Positions 24,875 through 36,253 of a DNA stretch of 64,000 nucleotides are shown here, in pieces. Below the pieces are notes generated by a model that had not been told where the DNA came from, did not search any database, and saw nothing but the letters and a program-made list of their open reading frames with translations. Source of the DNA: Trichuris trichiura (taxonomy: Eukaryota; Nematoda; Enoplea; Trichinellida; Trichuridae); assembly GCA_037903355.1 (NCBI GenBank), contig JBAJFE010000038.1:1054001-1118000 (forward strand), in the 5' to 3' direction. Each line of letters begins with the position of its first letter. The first letter of the stretch is position 1. The position numbers and the translations under genes are program-made.

Positions 24875-27800
24875 AATTTATAAGCACATTTTTCATCCCC
24901 GAATCTTGTATAACGATGTCACCAAAAAGCCAATTAGGCGAGGCAGAACGAAGTGTTGGTGGTGAAATCAGCGGGTTAGCGCCACGTAATCGACGGCAAA
25001 ACTGGCACTTTACTGCGGTAAACACGCTGTACCATTCGCGGTCAGTGGTAGCAACAAGGCATTCTGTGACGATAAACGACACTTACAGATATTTTATTGA
25101 AATATTAACTTGGTAAAGAACGTACAAAATAGCGACAAGGATGCAACTGGGACTGGAACACACTACCAATTCGCCAGCTCATCACCACTGCAGTCATTGA
25201 TACAGTAAGTCAGGCACCCTGTACCTCTTCCCTATTCACTGAGGACGGGTAAAAACCACCTGAAAACTCTGGCCGCCATAATTTTGTCCTTTGTAATAAC
25301 GGGACGTTTCCGTAACAACAAAAGTATTCACTCTACACGAAAGTGACCGAGCGGACAATGCCCCGGACAAAACAACAGCCTAAAGGGACACTGAACCATT
25401 GGAACAGTGAACTAAGGCTGGATGGCGCTTTTCAAGCTCCGCACGACTATCTAACGGGAAAGAGGAGTCACTCAGATCACCCTATGAGTTGTCATAAGTG
25501 CAGGCCATGTGTGGGGGAGGGTCAACGACCTGTTGTTGTCATCAACATGGACTTCGTCCAGCGGCTAGCGCAGCTACACTAATAAGCACAAAATGTTTTG
25601 CATTTAAGATATTCGGAAGATAATAACATATGGAAATGTACCCCGCGGATGCGTACATAAATACACCCATGGAAACTTACCTTGTGGGAAGAAAACACAC
25701 CTGTAACGAATCCAAACGAAGACGGGAGCTCATGGAATCGTACCTCTTTAGTTCCACCCAAACGCATTTCTTTCAAGTTGGAAAGCGGAAACCTGTACAC
25801 ATGTTCAGAGGTATCTGCACTGCGCAAGTATCTTTGCAACACCTGGCCAGGAGAATCCTGGACCCAAACAACGTGAATGATCGCACGCCACTGAAAATGC
25901 TCAGACGCGCATAAATGGAAGTGTGGCTACATAACACGAAAAGGTGCTCATCGAAACAAATCACTTCAAATGCAGGCAATGAGGAAACGTGATGGGATGA
26001 AAACAAAACTTCCATGGAAAGGAAGGCCTGAGAATATGGCAGGGAAATCGTGATGCTCCCTGGGATGTATAAAAAAGAGATTATCCACCATCGTCAGTAA
26101 CTGGATGAAATTTATGGTTGCAGACCAATGGAAATGTACCTGATGGAAACGTACCGCGCAGAAAGGAAGCCCTGAGGAAACGTGCCAGCAGGAGATACGA
26201 CAAAACAAGCAAGAAAATCTCACGACAGCTCACTATGGCAATTAAAATCTCCAGAAAGGAAAACTACGAAACGAGAATTAATGTCTGCTGCGCTGAATCA
26301 AAGGGAGTTCGTCCACTGACGGCAGTCGTAAGTGAGACAGCAGATTCACTAGTACGAACCACGCGTCGAAAGGCACTGCACCCAGCGAGAGCGCGCTAAT
26401 GGCTGGACGGCAAAAGAACTTTCCACTGTACTAGCGGCACGTCCATCGTGAGCCATCCTAACGCGCACAATTGATACGCTCACGCTGATGTGACAGTTTT
26501 GCATTCCTCAATAAGAAACCTTCTGTGTCAATGTGCCGCTTCAGTAGAATGCAAATTATGAGGGAACGTTTTGCTTTGCCAGCGATCGGTTTGCCGGATC
26601 GTTCACTTTGACGTAACGTTCATACCGCCGCAACATTCACTTTGCCGGTTGTTCGCGTTGCCGTAGCTTTCTCTTTGCAGTTCCTTGTCGGGCACACAGT
26701 GAATCTGCGTACCTCGCCACCGACCATGGGTTTACTTCGCCCTATATGGCGGCATGAAATCCCCTCATTTCTACTCAGGCCTTGATTCCCTATTAATCAC
26801 TGCCGTGGACAGGTATCACGGATGGCACCGTAACATTGCTTAACCGAGTCCCCTTCCATCCCCTTGTATGAATGCCTGCACATATCGACCCGGATACAGG
26901 GGACCAGGAAAACCGGTTTTGGAGCAGACGTCAACATTTTCTGTGTCCCCTTTTTTGGTGTGCGTAAAAATTCTCGTCAGTGTCGGTGTGGTGTCTTTAG
27001 AGAGTAAAATCATGGTAGTTACGTTTCCTCATCCGATTATGTCACGTTGCGTGACAACAGGTGATCGTTCTTAATTAATCTTCCTCCCATCAACTCTTTT
27101 TATTTGATTTTCAACCTCCTTGGTTTGTCTCCATCGGTTCATTGCCGTTGCGACCGTTCGTGCAACTGCCCCAATTCATCGCGCTGAAATTATTGGTGTT
27201 GTCCCACCGCTTGTACTTTTCGACAGTTCGTTCAAACCTTACTTGTCTATTCGTTTCCATTAGTTTTCTGGTCGTCAGTTTATCGCAGTTGTTTCAGCCC
27301 ACTTGTTTCGCTGCTATTCTTTTTGCTGCCAAACAAAGACATTTCATTTCTTTACTTTATCTGTTTTTATTTTATTTGATTTATTTCTTTTGCTTCTTCT
27401 CCTAACTTTTGGTATTGCCTGCGTATTATTCAGCTATTGTCTCCGTTCCTCGTCCTTTCCTTTTCTTTTCCTTATCTCTCCCTTCTGTTCCCTCCGTTCA
27501 GTTTACTATTTTTCTGTCTTTTTTAAACCTCCCAGGAATCCCACCCATTAAATTGGTCAGAGTGACCAGTGGACAGTAATATCTACGTTCTGGCATTACT
27601 TCTGGGCTGAAGACGGGAACAGCAATTTCCAGAAAGCTTCGCCTAATAAAAGTTTTCACGGGCTGAACATTCAGCACTTCAGTTAAGCAAAGAACGTTTA
27701 TAAATACATGAGAGCATGTTTCAACATGTATTAATAGTGCGCTATTCGTCGCGCTTACAGAATCGTGGAAGACGTCACGCTAAGAGACTGCTCAAAAAAA

Positions 27801-28062
27801 AGTAAACGCTCCGAATAAGCGTAATAGCGTGAAGGCGAGGTCGTTCTCACGCGCTGCGAATGAACCTCTTAACAAAAACTGAACTTTACCGTTCTCGAAT
27901 AAGTAAAGAAGGAAAGATTGCTGCCATTAGAACGTTTCATTCAAAAAAATATAGACAACTTTACACAAGAATATTCTCCAGTCAAAATGAGCTTTTGTTT
28001 CAGCTCAACCTTAATCTAAAGTTCTTCGATTGAAAGCTTATCAGAGTAGCCACCGCGGCAGC
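24875..28062. other. gene-poor region between gag remnant and FAM161
   Basis: No gene supported. 25620-26700 carries degenerate short repeats (listed separately). 27090-27540 is strongly pyrimidine-rich (T/C) on the plus strand. The FAM161 promoter should lie in the last few hundred bases. Confidence 0.45.
25620..26700. repeat. field of degenerate short repeats
   Basis: Variants of GGAAAYGTACC recur: 25632 (GGAAATGTACC), 25671 (GGAAACTTACC), 25982 (GGAAACGTGAT), 26130 (GGAAATGTACC), 26145 (GGAAACGTACC), 26176 (GGAAACGTGCC). Further right (26560-26700) a different theme, GTTTGCC/CTTTGCCGG, recurs. Unit spacing is irregular, so this looks like a much-mutated minisatellite rather than a clean tandem array. 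Confidence 0.4.
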
Positions 28063-29927
28063 ATGTTTCGCGACGCAAAGCGATTGGCGGTTCCGCCAAT
28101 GTCCCTGTTTGCGCGTTGTTGCCATTGGCAACTGAACAGAGTTATCGCGAATGAATATTATGGAAACATGTTGCAAGTGAATTACAAAATGGTCAAGCAG
28201 ACTTGCTCAGAAAACACTTTACTGATGGAAAATTTGGAGAAGCTGCACCACAATCGTGCTAAAGTCTTGACAATACTTCAGCGGCTCTACGAATGCACAA
28301 AAACGAATAAATCCGAACAAAGCTCTTCATCTGCCGAATTTCCTGTTAATAAGCGAGAAGCTAGAAGGAAAAGAACGTGTACGGTCCCAGAACCGTTCAA
28401 GATGACAATACGAGAAGAGACGACTCCAATTAGGGCTTTGTACGCGAAACGATTTACCGACGAGCTTCTGGAAAACCAAAGGCGACAAGAGGCAGCCGAT
28501 AGAGCAAAAGCCCATTTCAGAGCAGGCACAGTGCCACCATCCACTTTTCTTCCTTTATATGAGCAAATGGAAGTTTGCCGATTAGATCGAAGGCAGTTTG
28601 CCGCTATGCATAGCAAAGAGTTGGTCGAAAACATCGTTAAGCCTTTCAAATTCTCAGAACCCAGTGCACCAACGTTACATCAGCGCCGGTGCCGCTCAGC
28701 ACCGGCATGCAGAAATCCTGGATCTTCCTGTGCAAGTACTTTTTCTACGGGTAAAGAGATCGTCGAACCGAGATTATACAGTGAAGCCCACCCGGACAAA
28801 AGCCTAAAACGAAGTGAAGAACCTTTCCGAGCTGCAAAGCCGCTTTCCACAGGACCAAAGGTAACGTACGCATTCAGACAATCGTTCCATGAAACGCTTA
28901 ACTTGCAGCATGAGACCCAAGAAGTCCTTAAAACTCAAAAGACCACTTTAAGACATCAAAGGATTTGCGCTCCTCCGCCCTTAAAATTTCAGCCGAAAAT
29001 TCATCGACAAGTTCCAGACTTCGATGTTCTCCAGAAAAAGGTTCACAACTTAATTTTAGTCATTAAATCATCATCTTTAACTTTTTGTACCTTCAGTTCC
29101 AACAAAAACTAAACGCAGTGAAATTGAAAAACAGTCAAGTTGTTACAGTTCGTCCGTTTTACTTGAGAACATCAATGGTCAGGTCAGGAACGGGAAGCGA
29201 AAATGCCAAGAGCGTAACGTACTCAGCAAGCTCTGCAATGTTTTGCTGCCATGCATATTTTTCAGCGGCAAAGAAATGCTCAGCAGTCGTCAAAACTGAC
29301 GAGGTCACGTTCGGTGCCTAACTTTGAAAATTACCCAGCGGTGGACTTAACCAAAACGTTCAATAGAACGACGCGACTGCGCATAAAGAATGCTCAACAA
29401 CGCAGAAAAGATTTAGAGTCAAGAGCTCAATGTCCTTTCAATCATGAACATGAAGCTATGCTTGCGGAGTTAAAAGACCAGGTACAACGTTTAGTGGCGG
29501 AAGAAAGAATAAAGCGCTCATTAACCGAAATGGAGAAAAGGAAACAACTTAAGTATGTAATGAAAATGAGCAGCAGTACATAGCTCGCGTTTACATATTT
29601 CAGGACCAATTCCGCGGTTTTAAAGAACTGGTACAGCGAGAAACTTTTAGATTTGAAAAAGCGCGTGCTTTCAGGTCCGACTCTTTTGGAAAGGCAGAAA
29701 ACGGTAAGTTGCTTAAACAGCAACTGACATTGAGCCTTTTACATTAAAATGCCCGACAGCTAATTGCCAAGCAATCGTTAGAAAGCCGTTTCAAAGAGAT
29801 ATTGAAGGAAGCCGGTGTTGATCAAAGTCTGTTTTCGACTGTCACAGTTTGGGGAAGTGACAGTTCGCGGGACAGCAACAAGCCCCTTGAATGGCAGAGT
29901 CACTCAGGGGATCAGTCGCTGGAATAA
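28063..29927 (+). CDS. FAM161 (UPF0564) family centriolar/ciliary protein
   Basis: FAM161 proteins bind microtubules at centrioles, basal bodies and the connecting cilium. Five exons join in phase: 28063-29040, 29097-29213, 29266-29552, 29604-29703, 29760-29927, giving about 549 residues; introns are 51-56 nt. Landmarks: repeated PF-centred motifs (EPFKMTIREE, KPFKFSEPSA, RPFYLRTS); AHFRAGTVPPSTFLPLYEQ; FQQKLNAVKL; a Lys/Arg/Glu-rich helix in exon 3; and a C-terminal block NWYSEKLLDLKKRV followed by LLERQ and the ESRFKEILKEAGVDQSLF helix. These match the UPF0564 pattern of a P-F motif, long coiled coil and L(D/E)L..RV...P.L.E tail. The frame also stays open upstream to 28030 without an ATG, so 28063 is the first usable ATG; an additional 5' exon is possible. 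Confidence 0.82.
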
Positions 29928-30537
29928 CATTTTCGCAACTTTCATGGAATGCAGTTACCTGGAAGAACAGCGTTTAAACAGCGTTCGTCAATTATTACCT
30001 CAAAAGTAAACAAACCTTTTTGTTAGCATACTTAGTATGGCTTGCATTCATAAATTCGCTTCACATAAGCGTTATTGAACAGATTTCAGTTTGCTTTATC
30101 ATTTTCAGTTTATTACCCTAGGAACTCTTAACTTCGTGAGTCGAAACGGTACTGCTGTTTTTCGCACATTGTCTGTTGAACATGCACATTTTTGTGACGG
30201 GTGTATATGTTTTTGTCCGTTCTTCACGGAAGCAACCTACACACACACACACACACACACGGAAGACAGGACGAGCTTTGGTCCAGTAAGCTAGGCTATT
30301 TTTTCTGTACATAATCTTCAATAAGTTGATCGCTTCCGTTAAGAACGGGCATGGAAGTTTTTACATGCTACGTATATTCGTTTGCGTATACTCACCTTTA
30401 AAAATACAAGACTGCAGAAATAGGGAAACATTTTTTAAAGATGTTCTTGTGTAATAAAGCAACCTTACACTGCTCCTGCGAACAAAGCACTCGCATTAAC
30501 CAATCTGATTTAGAAGGCTCTCTTGAATGCCCTAACC
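29928..30537. other. intergenic between FAM161 and hAT element
   Basis: No gene found. A (CA) dinucleotide run lies at 30239-30260. The right border is the hAT target duplication CCCTAACC at 30530-30537. Confidence 0.55.
30239..30260. repeat. (CA)n microsatellite
   Basis: About eleven CA units, interrupted only at the ends. Confidence 0.9.
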
Positions 30538-33500
30538 CAGTGATTCCCGACCTTTTCCGCGCCAGGGCTCCCTTCCGTTCTTGGATGGTCCTGCTCTTCC
30601 CTTTTCTCGCTTGAGGTTCTTTCGCGTTTTCTTAGAGTACTTGTGGCACAGTTTGCCGAAGATTTCAACAATAAATTTGCCGTTGTCTTTTCCATCTGAT
30701 GTAAGCCGACGCTAAGAGCGAACTTTTAATCTGCATTTTAAAACTTTTCAATTTAAAAGTTCGTTGTTAGCACCGATTTTTTCCATATGGAAAAGACAGT
30801 AACGAATGCGAATCTAATTCCTGACATGTGTGCAATGCTTTTCAGTCACGCGGTTTAAGAATTTCAGACGGCCTGTAACTGCGCTTCCCTGCTGAGTGGG
30901 TTCAGTGTATGAAGGTGGGCCAAAAAAGTTCCTTGGTCATATGAAATTGGTCAAAACTTTTTCCGTAAGCAGCTACCAAACTTTCGTCTTGAAAATAGGC
31001 TTGTGTGACAATAGTTTCCTGCTACGATTTATTGGATTTGCAGTCAAGATTTGCAAAGACTACCTGGCATAAAGATGGAACGTATTATAACGGGCCTGCA
31101 GTTCTATCACAAAAAAGAAAGGTTTATTCTCGTTGTAAGTAAAAGAACGTAAGAGCACGCAGACGACAGAAATTTTCAGAATTCAACTAGTTTCGTCGTC
31201 AGCGATAAGGCACAAGCCCTGTCGCTAACGACGGAACCAGATGGGTGCTCCCTTTCGCTCAGGGTGGGACTCTTCACGTGTCAAGTTGTGCTTGAAAAGC
31301 AAGTGCTTAGAGACGATGGCTGAAATAACATTCTTGGTCTTGATCAGATTCAGATCATCTCCTTGCAACTGGAGATTCGTTTCGCTAAATTTAATAATAA
31401 AGTTCTGACAAATAAGCGAAGTCGACCTTGTGCTTCTTCATGCTGTTCCCGAGTTCGACGTAATCGCTTTCAAAGAACTGCGAAACCGTTTGAAAAAGCT
31501 GATAGAAACGGTTCAGGCATATTCCCCTTGACAGCCATCTAACTTCTGTATGGAGGAGCAACCGGGTGAACTCATCATATTCGTCACATAATTGGTTGAA
31601 TAATCTGTCTTTTAAAAGATTTTTCTTAATTTTGTTGATTGCTAGGGTAATGTATCGCAAAGAGCGATAAAGACGAGCACTGATCCGCTTTGCAACCAGG
31701 TGTTGTCAGTTTATTGCGCAATGCACAGCCAAAACTTTTGAAACGGGATGTTTCAGGTAAGACATAAAACCCCGATGGCATCCTACCATTGAAGGAGCAC
31801 TATCCGTTGCAGCTGACATCATATTTGGTAGCGGAATTCCTTTCCTTTGAAAGAAACCCTGTACAGTGTAAAATACAGACTCTCCCTTAGTATCAGCTAT
31901 CATTTCTCTCGCAAACAGTAGTTCCTGTTCTAAGTTTTTTCCGTTTGTAAAATCGCGCGTACGCAAGCAACAGTGCCTCATTCTGCGGCAAAACGGACTC
32001 GTCCAACTGTAGTGAAAATCGCGCCGTTTTTGAAAATTCACACAGCGTGCTCTCTACATCAGCACCCATTTCATCAATTCGTCGTTGCACCGTATTATTG
32101 CTCAAAGGGACTTTTCTTAATTATTTTTGTCGCTGCCATGTGCAGCATAGTACGTAGCACCTCACTCACGGCGGGAATTAGCAGCTGTTCACCAATGGTA
32201 TGCGGTTTTCCAGATTTTGCGATCATTAAAAGAGAGGTTATAAGAAGCATGCAAACCATCGCTACTTTGACTCGATGCGGACGAAAAAATGCTTCATAAT
32301 CTTGGCCGCTTTTTAAAGCTGTCCCATAGAGATTGAAAATATGAAAGATCGTTGCTAGCTTTGTCGCCATGCATTCTGTTTAAATGTTTTATTAACTCTG
32401 TCGGTTTCATGACTTCGTTGGCAAAAATCTTCTCGCAGATGAGGCACAACGATTGCTGAGGGTTCGAGGATGATTGTATAAATCCGTATTTTAGATTCTC
32501 GGCGCTATGTTGCCTATATTTCTTTTTCGGTGCGGTCAACTAAGATAACCATGCTTGTCATTAACACCTTCAGAGATACAAAGCATTGCGCTGGCTTTGG
32601 GGAAGTAAAAGCTCACTGTGATAAATTATAAAGACTTATGTACGTCCTACCTCACTAACTGGCGGAAACCGGATCTGCAATGGTTTCTATTTCTTGCTAA
32701 ATTTGCAAGGTCTACGTCTTCGTTCTCAGAATATGTTTTCTCGTTAGGTCTGAGAACGAAGCTGCGTCCTCATAGCCAATGCAAGCACCCTATGCGTAGC
32801 GCCAAGCTATTGTATACATGGCTCTCTAGTCTCTCCTTGTCTCTTCTCTCTCTTTCCCTCCTTTTCCACTCTTTTCCTGTCCTCTCTCTCTCTCTCTCTT
32901 TTCCTATCGAATAGCCGGAAGATACTGCTATTCTCCATGAGGCAACCTCCCGTACCGCTGTAAGTCAAATAAGAAGTAGCTTCTTCACCTCATAAGCTTC
33001 CTTAAGACCTACTAGAACCCATTCTAATCTACAGATGGTAACAAATTACTGATGAAATGAAAGATCAAACGAAAATTACGTACAGTTTTACCTTTATCTC
33101 CTTCCCGTAAAGATTTGGCCTTTGATAAGGCTCATAAAAACTTGTGACTATCGAATGCTGAATTTTTGAGCCATGTGACTTGGAACAATGCATTAGTGCA
33201 AAAGCAACAACAGTGAAGACGCAAGATTCCGCAAGCCTGTGACAGGAAGTACGCAAGAGAAAAGAAAGAACCGCGTTGCCTGGTGTCAAAGAAAGAATTC
33301 CTTGTGACCTTCACGTCTCTGTTCACGGCGTTACCTGAAGATAAGGCGTCTTGCGTCCCGCCAGCTACCGAACGCAACAACCGTAAAGTTCTTCTGAACG
33401 ACTTCGAGTTGTGGCCAAAGGGAGGAATTGCGCAGCCTTATTCAGTAATCATCGAGCCTCTGCGAATTGTCAGTGACTTAGCCAGAACGCGGCTAGGTTC

Positions 33501-33682
33501 CATTGATTCGGGGGCGCCACGCTGCGCTGATGACAAGTTCCTCTGTCTATGCTCCGTGATATCGATAAATTGCTTACTATCTGTTTTCAAGAGAAAAGTT
33601 ACATTAGAAAAAAGATGTATACGCACAACCTGGGACCCCCCAGGACCAACTTAGCTTCCAGGGTCCCCGTTGGGAATCACTG
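30538..33682 (-). mobile_element. hAT transposon (ZBED5/SCAND3-like), complete ends, dead transposase
   Basis: The left end starts CAGTGATTCCCGACC; the right end read on the minus strand starts CAGTGATTCCCAACG. The element is flanked on both sides by CCCTAACC (30530-30537 and 33683-33690), an exact 8 bp target duplication diagnostic of hAT insertion. At 3145 bp it is of autonomous size and carries on the minus strand a BED-finger plus hAT transposase remnant. A long CT-rich tract lies at 32820-32910. Confidence 0.93.
31391..32539 (-). pseudogene. hAT transposase with BED zinc finger, frameshifted
   Basis: Reading right to left, fragments follow the order of ZBED5/SCAND3-type transposases. 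First a BED finger (CLICEKIFANEV...HLNRMH, C-x2-C...H-x4-H) near 32350-32450. Then a helical block with IAKSGKPHTIGEQLLIPA near 32210, then an LQLDES(V) and LLLAY(A)RF block near 31980, then SAATDSAPSMVGCHRGFM with VHCAIN near 31750. Last comes a block ending LLLHTEVRWLSRG near 31540, which is the family's most conserved signature. The fragments lie in at least four changes of frame or stops, so no full protein can be made. Confidence 0.88.
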
Positions 33683-33690
33683 CCCTAACC

Positions 33691-34503
33691 GATGTCCCAT
33701 TGACGATACCGCTTGTCTATACTGATATCCTTCGCTACTTAGCCAGACAAATAAAGACAAGAAGAACCTGATGAGCATATTTGACACTTGTAAAAGATCA
33801 AGTCGGTACAACGGTCTGCAGTTAACACCAGTAAAGTTCATTGCTATCTTCATTACAGCTTGGCGTTACCCGGTCTTCGGTAACACAACATGATGGATAG
33901 GCTGTCAGCTTCGGCAATCAAGAACGCCGAAGGTAATTCATTAGGTTCTGTAAATGAAAATTGGCCAAATGCAGATACCTTGGCTGCGGTAAAATCAGTA
34001 AAAAGTCCTTAAACATACATAATCATTTCAAACAACACTTCTCTTCCTGCATTAAACACCTGATGCAATAACATGTGAGTACATGCGAATGAATATACGA
34101 AGTAAGAATAAGAGCACTACCACCTCGTCTCATGGAATTCTTGTACGGCTTGAACTCATTCTACGTGCCGATGACGGGGCCAGTCAGTTCCTGAAAGCTA
34201 CACAAGCCGCTCGTGTAGAGTAATCATAACAGGACGTTCAAGCCGTGCGAAGGTTCGAGTAGATTATATGGTGCTACTCCGAAGTGTTACGCTTACCCAT
34301 AAAATGTAGCGCACCACTGGCACACACTAGTTTTGAGTCAACAAAATAAAGCAAAATGCTACTCTTGCATTCTTGCAAGTTCAGACTGAAAACTAAGCAG
34401 TCGAGGGATAATTTTACTATAACATTATCTGAAAGTAATTAAGAAAAAAGTTATAACAACCGGAAAGTACATAGACTGCTGAGGCGATGCTGTACACAAT
34501 ACA
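33691..34503. other. intergenic between hAT element and FAM50
   Basis: About 0.8 kb with no recognisable gene or repeat. The 3' untranslated region of FAM50 should occupy its right end. Confidence 0.5.
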
Positions 34504-35639
34504 TTATAATTCACGTAGATCTTCTACTGTTCGATCGTACTTCTTGTTTGGATCGAACGGTTCCCAGCGGCTAGCCGGGTAAATGTGCTTGTTCCGCTCA
34601 TACCATTGCCGGAGGACAACCTTGGCAGGGTGAGACTCTGATGTGTCCACCAAAGCATCCTGACGAATACGAAGTTCTCCAGCTGCATCGAATTCGAAAA
34701 GAGGCCCTGTCTTTCCCATCGTTTTGGTCACAATGAAGTCATAAAACGTGTAGAAGTGAGGAATAATTAAATCCTCCTTTACAAACATTAAACTATCCGT
34801 CGACATGGTTTTCAGTTCGTTGAAATCTCGTCTCAACACTTCTAACGCGCGCTGCAGGAACTGTTGAATAGAACTGCCTTTTTTCATTTTCAAATCGCGG
34901 CGATGGCCAGAACCGTCCCAGTAACTAAAAGCTATATTAATGGACTCATTTTTTATCTTCTCCTGCTGTTCTGTCCATTCCTTGCACAACTGCTCGCGAA
35001 GCCTGAACAGAAATGTCATCCAAAAAAGGAAGAAAAAGTAAATACCTATTTTCTTCCAATTCTCTTTCTCTGTCAGGCAGGAAACTAGTATCAACAGTTG
35101 GGTCTTTGTAGCATTTCTTCTTAACAGGTACAACGTCAACGGAAGCCTCCGTTTCATCTTCGTCGCTCATGTTAAATGAAAGAGTACTTTTCTAAACGTA
35201 AAAAACTGTGAACAGCGCACCTCTGCGATAGAAAGAATACCAGTTACCCGCTGCAACGTCTCTTGAGTACGTTTCTTTTCAAGATCCTCTTCCTCACATT
35301 TCAGACGTTGTTCTCGTTCCTTCGTAGCCAGAAGGCGATCACGCTCTTGAATTGCCAGTTCTTGCTTTGCCTTCATCTCATCTAAAGTTACTAAGCCTGG
35401 AAGAAGAATGGTGAAAACGATACGTCCATTAAAGGGTCGTCACCTATAGTCGTTGATTTCAAGCGGTGCTCTACCATGTCAAAGTGCGTCTTGAACTTTT
35501 CGCCAATGTCTACAAGTGCTGCCTTTTCTGCTTGAATCTTTTGTCTTTGTTTTTCAATATCTTCTTTATGCCGCTCCCGTCTTTTCGCAATATGTATCAG
35601 GCGGCCAGCGTCGGCAATGGAACCTGTGTAATGGGCCAT
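34504..35639 (-). CDS. FAM50 / XAP5 family nuclear protein
   Basis: FAM50/XAP5 is a conserved nuclear protein associated with the spliceosome and gene expression control. Four exons join in phase: 35639-35444, 35396-35221, 35191-35046, 35002-34504, giving 338 residues, the same size as vertebrate FAM50A. Landmarks: [20 protein letters not shown] start, [20 protein letters not shown] spanning the first junction, acidic centre with [15 protein letters not shown], then the XAP5 domain with [46 protein letters not shown], and [19 protein letters not shown] at the end. Start chosen because the family begins with this MAHY/MAQY motif. Introns are 29-47 nt. It is divergent from the SAFB-like gene, with 614 bp between start codons, so the two may share a promoter region. 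Confidence 0.96.
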
Positions 35640-36253
35640 TGCTGCTTGACAGTTAAGCGGAATACCTTTACACGCAACTTTAGGTTCTTACGATATGATC
35701 AAATTCAAGTAGTATGTTTACGGTTACCCACAGGTTCAATGCAAGACAGCACACGCAACTAGTCCGAATAGGTATCACAGAGCACCATGTGCCAATTTTC
35801 ACTCAGTATTGTTTAACAATGGTTTGAATAAATGATAATTCGTTTTTGAACAGAAGAAATGAATCTACGCTAATATTTTCGCTGAAAGTGTCATTCCATT
35901 ACGCAAAGTGTTACCAACTGAAAGCGAACCTGGCTTAGGTTTTGGAATTGTTCTTGTTGAGTTGCAATAGAAAGCGTACATCACATTTTAAATCGTCTGT
36001 CGAGTACAAATACAACGTCAGTAAGTACTACAAGCTTTATGGTCACTTTAATAAATTTCCTTGCTAATAAATTAAAACAAAAACTTAAAGTAGTTTTAGT
36101 AATTTTTTGTCAGCTCCAAGGTGGATTTCGACACGTAAAACTAAATTTTTACTAGGCTTTGTCGTTAAGCATGCTCAGGTTCTATTTTTCTGTTATCGGT
36201 TGCTTAGAGCTGACATTCATGGTTTGTTATGTTCTGCTGTCGTGTTTGCAGCG
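35640..36253. promoter_or_regulatory. shared divergent 5' region, FAM50 / SAFB-like
   Basis: 614 bp separating two oppositely directed ATG codons of nuclear housekeeping-type genes. It is AT-rich with no CpG-dense block and no assignable TATA box. A bidirectional promoter is inferred from geometry only. Confidence 0.45.

Noticed and set aside
27142..27551. overlapping hydrophobic frames suggesting membrane proteins
   Set aside because: They come from a T/C-rich tract, which automatically encodes Phe, Leu and Ser; no charged borders or conserved motifs.
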